DNA from: an uncultured Collinsella sp.
GTDB taxonomy: Bacteria; Actinomycetota; Coriobacteriia; Coriobacteriales; Coriobacteriaceae
Direction of reading: 5' to 3'
DNA: 14,718 bases
Assembly (NCBI GenBank): GCA_900550205.1
Contig: URRJ01000036.1
Span: forward strand, 1 to 14,718
The stretch's first letter is position 1, and each line of letters begins with the position of its first letter. Made by a program: the position numbers and the translations under genes. The notes beneath the pieces are model-generated. The model did not search any database. It saw only the letters and a program-made list of their open reading frames with translations, and had not been told where the DNA came from. Below, in pieces: positions 7,279 through 12,686 of this stretch.

Positions 7279-8067
7279 ATGTCCGATATCGAGAATCTGG
7301 CCGGGGACACGCGCCCCATTGGCGTATTCGACTCGGGTCTGGGCGGTCTGACGGTTGCACGCGCCATCGCGACGGCGCTGCCGCACGAGTCCGTCTACTA
7401 CTTCGGCGACACCAAACGCTGCCCTTATGGCACTCGCACCGAGGACGAGGTGCGCTCGTTTGCACTGCAGGCGGGCCGCTGGCTGTCAAAGCACGACGTC
7501 AAGATCATGGTCATCGCCTGCAACACGGCGACCGCAGCGGCCTTGCGTCTGGCTCAGCAGGTGCTCGACGTTCCCGTGATCGGTGTGATCGCACCGGGCG
7601 CACGCGCGGCAATCAACAGCACCCGCACGCGCCGGGTGGGCGTGCTCGCCACCAACCTCACCATTCGCTCGGGCGCTTACACGCGTGCCATTCAGGACCT
7701 GGATGCCGGCGTCGACGTATACGGCTGCCCTGCCTCGAGTTTTGTCGAGGTCGTCGAGCACGAGCTCGCCTCGGGTGCGCATCTGCAGGAGCAGTGGCTC
7801 GAGAACGAGGACATCTTCGATACGCCGGCCGTGCGAGCGCTGGTCGGCGCCACGGTTGAGCCGCTGCGCGATCGCGGAATCGATACCGTGGTGCTCGGCT
7901 GCACGCACTTTCCGCTGCTCGTGGGGCCTATTCGCCATGCGCTGGGACCCGGGGTGCGCGTGGTGAGTTCCGCCGAGGAGACTACGCGCGAGCTGACCGA
8001 TATCCTCACGCGCCGCGAGCAGCTGGCGGGCGACCGAGCCGCAGCATCGCTTTGCCACCACCTCTGA
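7279..8067 (+). CDS. murI: Glutamate racemase, with altered C-terminus
   Basis: Interconverts L- and D-glutamate to supply D-glutamate for peptidoglycan. The start ATG follows GGTGAGG. The catalytic machinery is intact: IGVFDSGLGGL (D18, S19), FGDTKRCPYG, IACNTATAAAL (Cys81) and VVLGCTHFPLL (Cys208 and the following histidine). The frame closes at 8067 after 262 residues, ending in GDRAAASLCHHL, which does not look like the family. The expected C-terminal helices appear in the next frame to 8158 (see the following entry), giving about 292 residues if a single extra base near 8032-8041 is removed. Either a real frameshift that trims the last helices or a sequence error. It lies between the HAD gene and rph; murI/racE near rph and rdgB is a familiar Gram-positive cluster. 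Confidence 0.9.
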   Translation: MSDIENLAGDTRPIGVFDSGLGGLTVARAIATALPHESVYYFGDTKRCPYGTRTEDEVRSFALQAGRWLSKHDVKIMVIACNTATAAALRLAQQVLDVPVIGVIAPGARAAINSTRTRRVGVLATNLTIRSGAYTRAIQDLDAGVDVYGCPASSFVEVVEHELASGAHLQEQWLENEDIFDTPAVRALVGATVEPLRDRGIDTVVLGCTHFPLLVGPIRHALGPGVRVVSSAEETTRELTDILTRREQLAGDRAAASLCHHL

Positions 8068-8158
8068 CAACATTGCCGAGTTTGCGGTGGCGGGTAGCTT
8101 TATCTTTGACCAGCCGCTCAAAAGCATCGAGCATGTCGATATCGACGAACTGAAATAG
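8042..8158 (+). pseudogene. murI: Out-of-frame C-terminal segment of murI
   Basis: Reading from 8042 gives 38 residues, starting QHRFATTSDNIAEFAVAG and ending IEHVDIDELK before TAG at 8156-8158. Its form (an HRF-TT-D start, a helix, then IEHVDI) is that of the usual glutamate racemase tail. It is one frame from the main racemase frame, equivalent to one surplus base; for example, removing one C at 8034-8035 would give a smooth GDEPQHRF junction. It has no ribosome site of its own. Confidence 0.8.
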
Positions 8159-8213
8159 ATGTAGGGTTACCGTCCAAAGACTTGCCCTCTTCTTCTGCCG
8201 AAAGGATATTTCT

Positions 8214-8939
8214 ATGGAGTACATGCAGGTCAACCGCGCCAACGGTCGTACCGCCAATGAGCTGCGCCCCGTCAGGCTCACCCGTGGTGTTATGAAACAT
8301 GCCCACGGCTCGTGCCTGGCTGAGTTCGGCGACACGCGCGTGCTGTGTGCCGCCACCATCGAGGAGGGCGTGCCGGGCTGGCGCAAGGGCGCCAAGGCCG
8401 GTTGGGTAACCGCAGAGTATGCCATGCTGCCGGCATCGACCGGCAAGCGTTGCAAGCGCGAGTACGCCAAGCGTAAGGGCCGCTCCATGGAGATCGAGCG
8501 CCTCATCGGCCGCAGCCTGCGCACCGTCGTCAACATGAAGGCGCTCGGTGAGTACACCGTCACCGTCGACTGCGATGTGATCCAGGCGGATGGCGGCACG
8601 CGTACAGCGAGCATTACCGGTGCCTGGGTGGCGCTACACGACGCCCTTGCTATGTGGGTCGAGGCCGGCAAGATCGAGCGCATCCCGCTCACGGGCCAGG
8701 TTGCTGCCATCTCTATGGGCGTTGTCGACGGCAATACCATGCTCGACCTCGATTATTCCGAGGACAGCCACGCCGAGGTCGACATGAACCTCGTCGCTAC
8801 CGACACCGGCGAGATGATCGAGCTCCAGGGTACCGGCGAGCAGGCGCCCTTCGACCGCAAGCGTCTCAACGCCTTGCTCGACCTGGGCGACAAGGGCATC
8901 GCCGAGCTCATCGAACTCCAGCGCCTAGCCCTCGCCTAA
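8214..8939 (+). CDS. rph: Ribonuclease PH
   Basis: Phosphate-dependent 3'-5' exoribonuclease that trims tRNA 3' trailers; forms a hexameric ring in the cytoplasm. The ATG follows GAAAGGA. Its 241 residues match the family. Motifs: RANGRTANELRPV (8-20), GDTRVLCAA, EIERLIGRSLR (phosphate-binding arginines), DCDVIQADGGTRTASITGA (119-137) and LDLDYSEDSHAEVDMN, with D178 and D184 at the conserved metal/catalytic positions. The usual MLPR(A/S)T segment reads MLPAST here, so one conserved arginine is alanine at 74. The stop codon is embedded in a 37-nt palindrome, and rdgB follows after 142 bases. Confidence 0.95.
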   Translation: MEYMQVNRANGRTANELRPVRLTRGVMKHAHGSCLAEFGDTRVLCAATIEEGVPGWRKGAKAGWVTAEYAMLPASTGKRCKREYAKRKGRSMEIERLIGRSLRTVVNMKALGEYTVTVDCDVIQADGGTRTASITGAWVALHDALAMWVEAGKIERIPLTGQVAAISMGVVDGNTMLDLDYSEDSHAEVDMNLVATDTGEMIELQGTGEQAPFDRKRLNALLDLGDKGIAELIELQRLALA

Positions 8940-8974
8940 CCTACCAAAAAGGGACAGGTTTATTTTGGTAGGTT
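8938..8974. repeat. 37-nt palindromic element overlapping the rph stop codon
   Basis: AACCTACCAAAA (8938-8949) and TTTTGGTAGGTT (8963-8974) are perfect 12-bp inverted arms around a 13-base loop containing GGGACAGG. The first arm starts at the second base of the TAA stop. Two further T follow the stem, so it might also act as a weak terminator. A second element of identical length and layout overlaps the dtd stop. The GGGACAGG-TTTATTTT wording recalls REP-like sequences associated with RAYT transposases, from memory only. Confidence 0.65.
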
Positions 8975-9081
8975 TTATCTGCGGAAACGCTGAACTATAA
9001 GGTTTCTGTCGCTAGGGAGGGGAGAGGGCTCGAGGCCTGTTCCTCTTGGGCGGCATTGCTATAGAGACAAGGAGGCCAGCC

Positions 9082-9723
9082 ATGGCACTTGAGAAGATCG
9101 ATATCGACACCCTCGACCCGGCGGCGACCATCGTCGTGGCAACGGGCAACGCCCATAAGCTCACCGAGATCGAGGCCATTTTGGGCAAGGTCATGCCTGA
9201 GGTGCGCTTTGTGGCGTTGGGTCAGCTGGGTGATTTTGAGGACCCTGAGGAAAACGGCACGACGTTTTTGGAGAACGCCATCATCAAGGCGCAGGCCGCG
9301 GTAGAGGAGACGGGGCTTATGGCCATCGCCGACGATTCGGGCCTGGTTGTCGATGCCTTGGGTGGCGAGCCGGGTGTGTATAGCGCGCGCTACGCGGGCG
9401 TGCACGGTGACGATGCCGCCAACAACGCCAAGCTCCTCGTGAATCTGGAAGGCGTGGCCGACGAGGACCGCACTGCGCGCTTTATGAGCGTCGTCGCGCT
9501 TATCGACACGGACGGCCTGGTCACTTATGGCGAGGGCGCCTGCGAAGGCGTTATCGCGCATGAGGGCCGCGGTGACCATGGCTTTGGCTATGATCCGCTG
9601 TTCCTGCCGGTCGACACGCCGGGCAAGACGATGGCCGAGCTCACGGCGGACGAGAAGAACGCCATTAGCCATCGCTTCCATGCACTCGAGCACCTGTCTG
9701 CCAAGCTGACGGGCGAGGAGTAG
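9082..9723 (+). CDS. rdgB: XTP/dITP pyrophosphatase (HAM1 family)
   Basis: Hydrolyses non-canonical purine triphosphates (XTP, dITP, ITP) to monophosphate and pyrophosphate, keeping them out of DNA and RNA. The ATG at 9082 has an excellent AAGGAGG site (9069-9075); the open frame reaching back to 9046 contains that site and is not coding. 213 residues. Motifs: ATGNAHKLTEIEAIL (about 20-34), TFLENAIIKA, IADDSGLVVDALGGEPGVYSARYAG in two parts (82-105; D84/D85 at the catalytic metal site), DHGFGYDPLFLP and KNAISHRFHAL. dtd begins three bases after its stop, so the two are certainly co-transcribed. The sequence 8975-9081 before it shows no good promoter. Confidence 0.95.
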   Translation: MALEKIDIDTLDPAATIVVATGNAHKLTEIEAILGKVMPEVRFVALGQLGDFEDPEENGTTFLENAIIKAQAAVEETGLMAIADDSGLVVDALGGEPGVYSARYAGVHGDDAANNAKLLVNLEGVADEDRTARFMSVVALIDTDGLVTYGEGACEGVIAHEGRGDHGFGYDPLFLPVDTPGKTMAELTADEKNAISHRFHALEHLSAKLTGEE

Positions 9724-9726
9724 GCC

Positions 9727-10173
9727 GTGCGTGCGGTAGTGCAGCGCGTGCTCAATGCCGGTGTGACGGTCGACGGCGAGTGTGTGGGAAAGATTGGCCG
9801 CGGTTACCTGGTACTGCTGGGCGTGGGCCATGGCGATACACGCGCCGAGGCCGATAAACTGTGGGGCAAGCTCCGCGGCCTGCGCATTAACGAGGACGAG
9901 AACGGCAAGACCAATCTGGCGCTTGCCGATGTCGACGGTGAGGTGCTCGTGGTGTCGCAGTTCACGCTGTTTGCCGATTGCCGTCATGGTCGCCGTCCGT
10001 CCTTTACGGATGCCGGCGCGCCCGATGTGGCCAACGAGCTCTATGAGTACTTCCTGACGCTGGTGCGCGAAGACGTCGAGCATGTGGCACACGGCATCTT
10101 CGGCGCCGACATGAAGGTCAGCCTCGTCAACGACGGCCCCTTCACCATCGTTCTTGACACAGACAATCTGTAA
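9727..10173 (+). CDS. dtd: D-aminoacyl-tRNA deacylase
   Basis: Removes D-amino acids (and glycine mischarged on tRNA-Ala) from tRNAs, a chirality proofreading step acting in the cytoplasm as a homodimer. Start GTG at 9727, three bases after the rdgB stop, with a GAGGAG site inside the end of rdgB. 148 residues, normal length. Motifs: MRAVVQRV at the N-terminus, VVSQFTLFADCRHGRRPSF (75-93, the SQFTL active-site motif), FGADMKVSLVNDGPFT with the Gly137-Pro138 cis dipeptide that screens the substrate. Co-occurs with murI, which produces D-glutamate, although no direct link is shown. A palindromic element overlaps the stop. Confidence 0.95.
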   Translation: MRAVVQRVLNAGVTVDGECVGKIGRGYLVLLGVGHGDTRAEADKLWGKLRGLRINEDENGKTNLALADVDGEVLVVSQFTLFADCRHGRRPSFTDAGAPDVANELYEYFLTLVREDVEHVAHGIFGADMKVSLVNDGPFTIVLDTDNL

Positions 10174-10208
10174 GTAGTCAATTTGGGACGGGGCTTATTT
10201 AGCTACTT
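10172..10208. repeat. 37-nt palindromic element overlapping the dtd stop codon
   Basis: AAGTAG (10172-10177) and CTACTT (10203-10208) are perfect inverted ends, with further interrupted pairing inward. The core GGGACGGGG-CTTATTT occupies the same offset as GGGACAGG-TTTATTTT in the element after rph. It starts at the second base of the TAA stop, as that one does, and is also 37 nt. Its right end touches the -35 of the veg promoter. No T tract follows. Confidence 0.55.
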
Positions 10209-10236
10209 GCGTATGATGGCAGCAGGGTGCTATAGT
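10207..10236 (+). promoter_or_regulatory. Promoter of veg-ispE
   Basis: TTGCGT (10207-10212) and TATAGT (10231-10236) are separated by 18 bases. This predicts a start near 10243 and a leader of about 60 nt before veg. The first two bases of the -35 belong to the palindromic element after dtd. Confidence 0.65.
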
Positions 10237-10256
10237 ATTAGAGTTTTGTCTATCTT

Positions 10257-10276
10257 AGGGGTATTATCCCCTTTTT
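10257..10276 (+). promoter_or_regulatory. Small terminator-like hairpin in the veg leader
   Basis: AGGGG (10257-10261) can pair with CCCCT (10268-10272), followed by four more T. The stem has only five pairs. It lies about 15 bases after the predicted transcription start, so it could be a weak attenuator or a 5' stabilising hairpin. Confidence 0.3.
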
Positions 10277-10303
10277 GAATTGCACCTTCTGGAGGCCCTG
10301 TTC

Positions 10304-10600
10304 ATGGAAGAGATGGAAGTCAATCACGTCGACGACATCCACGAGAAGCTGACCGACATGGTGGGCGATCGCGTTAAGGTGAAGGCCAACATGGGCCGCA
10401 CCCGCGTCGTCGAGCGCATGGGCACCATCAAGAGCGTTCACCCCGCCGTCTTTATCGTCGAGGTTGACGAGCGCCGTGGCCGCAAGTCGCGCCAGTCCTA
10501 CCAGTATATCGATGTCCTTACCGGCCAGGTCGAGCTGTTCGACCCCGAGAGCGGCGAGCACATCTTTACCCCGCTTGGCAATCAGCTCGAGGAGCACTAA
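10304..10600 (+). CDS. veg: Veg family protein
   Basis: Small cytoplasmic protein of poorly understood function; the Bacillus subtilis member is strongly expressed and has been linked to biofilm matrix regulation. 98 residues. The family core is VGDRVKVKANMGRTRVVERM followed by GTIKSVHPAVFIVEVDE and SYQYIDVLTGQVELF, which aligns with B. subtilis Veg (KRLTLKANGGRRKTIERSG...). The start at 10304 is chosen because CTGGAGG (10287-10293) precedes it; ATG at 10313 is an alternative. It has its own promoter, and ispE begins two bases after the stop, matching the veg/ispE neighbourhood of Firmicutes. Confidence 0.85.
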   Translation: MEEMEVNHVDDIHEKLTDMVGDRVKVKANMGRTRVVERMGTIKSVHPAVFIVEVDERRGRKSRQSYQYIDVLTGQVELFDPESGEHIFTPLGNQLEEH

Positions 10601-10602
10601 CG

Positions 10603-11499
10603 GTGACCGATTGGTCCCTGACCCTTTCTGCGCCGGCAAAGATAAACCTCTACCTGGGGGTTCATACCGAGCGTGATGACCGCGGCTACCACAAGGTCGA
10701 TTCCCTGATGGCAGCCGCCGGTCTTGCCGATATCGTGACGGTCGCCCCGGCGCAGGAGTTGACCGTCCAGACGGTTCCGGCATCCGACTTTCCCATGCAA
10801 AAGAATACGGCGTATCGTGCGGCGGCCGCTATGGCCGAGCATTATGGGCGCGAGGCCAATATCTGCGTGACGATCGAGAAGCACATTCCGCTGTGTGCTG
10901 GTCTGGGCGGTCCGTCGACGGACGCCGCGGCGGTCATTGTCGCCTTAGCGGAGCTCTGGGGCGTCGACCGCAGCGATCCTGCGCTGGATGACATCGCGCG
11001 CGGTATTGGCGCCGATGTGCCGTTCTTTTTGCATGCGAGCCCCGCATTCTATGTGGGCGGGGGAGATGTGCTGGCAACCGAGTACCCCGCGCTGCCCGCA
11101 ACGCCCGTTGTGTTGGTCAAGCCGCGCGAGGCGAGCGTTTCAACAATTGAAGCCTATCGACGTTTTGATGAGAACCCGGTACCGGCAGACAAGCCCGACG
11201 CGATCGCTTCGGCCCTGCGTGCTGGGGATGCCGAGACGGCATGCGCGCTCATCCACAACAATTTGGGCGTCATTTCTGCGCAAATGGAGCCTCAAATCCA
11301 AACGGTTCTCGACTGGTTGCGTGCGCAGGACGGCACTGTTGCCGTGGATGTGTGCGGGTCGGGCGCTTGCTCGTTTGCCATTTGCGACACCGCAGCCACG
11401 GCATCCAATCTCGCGGCATCCGCTCGGCAAAATGGTTGGTGGGCTTGCGCGACGGAGCTGATTTCCGACGCGGTTCGCATCGAAGAGGCAAAGAAGTAA
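10603..11499 (+). CDS. ispE: 4-diphosphocytidyl-2-C-methyl-D-erythritol kinase
   Basis: GHMP kinase phosphorylating CDP-methylerythritol, fourth enzyme of the MEP isoprenoid pathway, cytoplasmic. GTG start at 10603, two bases after the veg stop, with GGAG in the end of veg. 298 residues, normal. Motifs: SAPAKINLYLGV (K13), the GHMP ATP loop PLCAGLGGPSTDAAA (96-110; proline-serine-threonine where most have GSS), GADVPFFL with D138 as the likely catalytic base, and the C-terminal CGSGACSF glycine loop. Its presence indicates the organism uses the MEP route, feeding undecaprenyl phosphate among other products. Probably the end of the veg-ispE operon; no terminator is seen before the tRNA-Pro promoter. 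Confidence 0.95.
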   Translation: MTDWSLTLSAPAKINLYLGVHTERDDRGYHKVDSLMAAAGLADIVTVAPAQELTVQTVPASDFPMQKNTAYRAAAAMAEHYGREANICVTIEKHIPLCAGLGGPSTDAAAVIVALAELWGVDRSDPALDDIARGIGADVPFFLHASPAFYVGGGDVLATEYPALPATPVVLVKPREASVSTIEAYRRFDENPVPADKPDAIASALRAGDAETACALIHNNLGVISAQMEPQIQTVLDWLRAQDGTVAVDVCGSGACSFAICDTAATASNLAASARQNGWWACATELISDAVRIEEAKK

Positions 11500-11534
11500 A
11501 AATTTCTCTAGCACATGGCGGAAATCTTTGTTAC

Positions 11535-11540
11535 TATAGT
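11535..11540 (+). promoter_or_regulatory. -10 box of tRNA-Pro
   Basis: TATAGT within TTACTATAGT, ending eight bases before the mature tRNA 5' end. The -35 region (around 11511-11517) is weak. Confidence 0.5.
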
Positions 11541-11548
11541 CGAGCTAA

Positions 11549-11625
11549 CGGGTTGTGGCTCAGTTTGGTAGAGCACTGCGTTCGGGACGCAGGGGTCGCT
11601 GGTTCAAATCCAGTCAACCCGACCA
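11549..11625 (+). tRNA. tRNA-Pro (anticodon CGG)
   Basis: A full 77-nt cloverleaf: acceptor CGGGTTG/CAACCCG, D-stem GCTC/GAGC, anticodon stem CTGCG/CGCAG with loop TTCGGGA, T-arm GCTGG-TTCAAAT-CCAGT, discriminator A and encoded CCA. The anticodon CGG (11583-11585) decodes CCG. Flanked by its own -10 box and a strong terminator, so it is a single-gene unit. Confidence 0.96.
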
Positions 11626-11636
11626 GAGCATGAGGA

Positions 11637-11664
11637 GGGACCGCTTCTTGCGGTCCCTTTTTTT
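11637..11664 (+). terminator. Rho-independent terminator of tRNA-Pro
   Basis: GGGACCGC-TTCTT-GCGGTCCC, a perfect eight-pair stem with a five-base loop, followed by seven T. It begins 12 bases after the tRNA CCA. Confidence 0.95.
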
Positions 11665-11715
11665 AGCTATTGTTGCTCTTGTTGTGATTCCAAGCTGCAT
11701 GCAGGCCCGCTGCGG

Positions 11716-11721
11716 TATAAT
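11716..11721 (+). promoter_or_regulatory. -10 box upstream of tatA
   Basis: A perfect TATAAT lies 40 bases before the tatA start and downstream of the tRNA-Pro terminator. No clear -35 is present at the right spacing. Confidence 0.5.
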
Positions 11722-11760
11722 CCATCGAGCTTGTTTGCATTGATTCCGGGAGGAAAGTAC

Positions 11761-12030
11761 ATGTTCCCTAAAGGCTTTGAGTGGGTAGTTATCCTTATTG
11801 TCGCCCTGTTGATTTTTGGGCCTAAGAACCTGCCGAAGCTCGGCAAGTCGCTTGGCTCTACCGTCAAGAACATCCGTGAGGGCATGGAAGGCGACAAGGG
11901 CGAGTCCAAGCAGGCCGAGGACGTTGTGGTCGAGGAGTCCGAGGAGGACAAGGAGATCGCTGACCTCGAGGCTAAGCTCGCTGCTGCCAAGAAAAAGAAG
12001 GCAGAGGACGGCGACGCGGACGCAGAGTAG
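11761..12030 (+). CDS. tatA: Twin-arginine translocase subunit TatA/E
   Basis: Membrane subunit that assembles the pore-forming part of the Tat pathway for exporting folded proteins. 89 residues: a short N-terminal tip, one transmembrane helix (about 5-19), the FGPKNLPKLG hinge (F19-G20-P21), an amphipathic helix rich in Lys and Ser (about 22-42), then a charged tail with an acidic patch (DVVVEESEED) and a Lys-rich end. The ATG at 11761 is chosen for the strong GGGAGGAAAG site; the frame is open to an upstream TTG at 11731 but that would place the site inside the gene. No tatC is adjacent. A TatB identity is less likely because the tail is short. It forms its own unit between two terminators. 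Confidence 0.9.
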   Translation: MFPKGFEWVVILIVALLIFGPKNLPKLGKSLGSTVKNIREGMEGDKGESKQAEDVVVEESEEDKEIADLEAKLAAAKKKKAEDGDADAE

Positions 12031-12055
12031 TCCCATCCCTTTGGGGTGAGCACCT

Positions 12056-12088
12056 GACCGGCTTGCCCGCAGGCTAGCCGGTCTTTTT
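12056..12088 (+). terminator. Rho-independent terminator of tatA
   Basis: GACCGGC (12056-12062) pairs with GCCGGTC (12077-12083), with inner GCC/GGC pairing, followed by TTTTT. It begins 25 bases after the tatA stop. Confidence 0.9.
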
Positions 12089-12095
12089 CGTTTTG

Positions 12096-12101
12096 TTGAC
12101 A
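12096..12101 (+). promoter_or_regulatory. Possible -35 of the greA promoter
   Basis: A perfect TTGACA follows the tatA terminator. The -10 is unclear: TAGTTG at 12118-12123 gives a 16-base spacer and CATAGT at 12116-12121 gives only 14. A start between the terminator and greA is needed, so this is the best candidate. Confidence 0.4.
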
Positions 12102-12136
12102 GTTGATCGTTACATCATAGTTGGGGAGATATCCGT

Positions 12137-12607
12137 ATGGACGCAAGCCAGATCGTACTGACCGCTGAGGGCCGCCAGAAGCTCGTCGAGGAGCTCGCTT
12201 GGCGTGAGGGCGATTACGCCAAGGAGATCGTCGAGGACATTAAGGAAGCCCGTGCGTTCGGCGACCTTTCGGAGAACTCCGAGTACGATGCCGCCAAGGA
12301 CAAGCAGGCCCAGAACGCCGCTCGCATCGCCGAGATTCAGGCTATTCTCGCCAACGCCCAGGTTGCTGCCACCACGGGTGATCTGACCGTCTCCATCGGT
12401 TCCACCGTTTCGTTGATTGATCCCAACGGCGAGGTCATGGAAGTCACGCTCGTCGGTACCACCGAGACCAACTCGCTCGAGCACAAGATCTCCAACGAGT
12501 CTCCGGTCGGCCACGCCATCATCGGTCACGGCGAGGGTGACTCCGTCGAGGTCGTTACGCCTTCTGGCAAGACCCGCGTCTACACCATCGCCAAGATTGC
12601 ACGCTAG
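12137..12607 (+). CDS. greA: Transcription elongation factor GreA
   Basis: Binds the secondary channel of RNA polymerase and stimulates cleavage of backtracked RNA. 156 residues, standard. The N-terminal coiled coil (about 1-75) ends its hairpin tip at ARAFGDLSENSEYDAAKDKQ, where D43 and E46 are the acidic residues that coordinate the catalytic metal. The C-terminal FKBP-like domain ends with PVGHAIIGHGEGDSVEV and the TPSGKTRVYTI strand. The ATG at 12137 has GGGGAG eight bases upstream. It is followed by lysS after 79 bases, a pairing also common in actinobacteria and firmicutes, but with a terminator-like structure between them. Confidence 0.96.
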   Translation: MDASQIVLTAEGRQKLVEELAWREGDYAKEIVEDIKEARAFGDLSENSEYDAAKDKQAQNAARIAEIQAILANAQVAATTGDLTVSIGSTVSLIDPNGEVMEVTLVGTTETNSLEHKISNESPVGHAIIGHGEGDSVEVVTPSGKTRVYTIAKIAR

Positions 12608-12611
12608 ACCA

Positions 12612-12668
12612 CGGTCCCGCGTAAAGGTATGTTTTCGCTCCCTGGGACCGAATCCTGGGGAGCGTTTT
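12612..12668 (+). promoter_or_regulatory. Attenuator-like structure between greA and lysS
   Basis: Two stems compete or interleave. Stem 1: CGGTCCC (12612-12618) with GGGACCG (12644-12650). Stem 2: CGCTCCC (12636-12642) with GGGAGCG (12658-12664), followed by TTTT. Both are perfect seven-pair stems, and the order A-B-A'-B' means they form either a pseudoknot or an antiterminator/terminator pair. Stem 2 alone is a terminator that would reduce read-through from greA to lysS. Confidence 0.6.
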
Positions 12669-12686
12669 AGTTTGAGGAGCTAACTT

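Noticed and set aside
8006..8740. 244-codon minus-strand frame across murI end and rph
   Set aside because: Antisense to two clear genes, no motifs; the plus-strand interpretation explains the sequence, including the shifted murI tail.
9037..9065. Promoter for rdgB with TATAGA as -10
   Set aside because: No -35 at suitable distance, and the start point would fall in the ribosome-binding site.
12608..12686. T-box riboswitch before lysS, suggested by TGGGACCG resembling TGGNACC
   Set aside because: Only 79 bases separate greA and lysS, with no room for Stem I, and the pairing partner of the motif is a simple inverted repeat.
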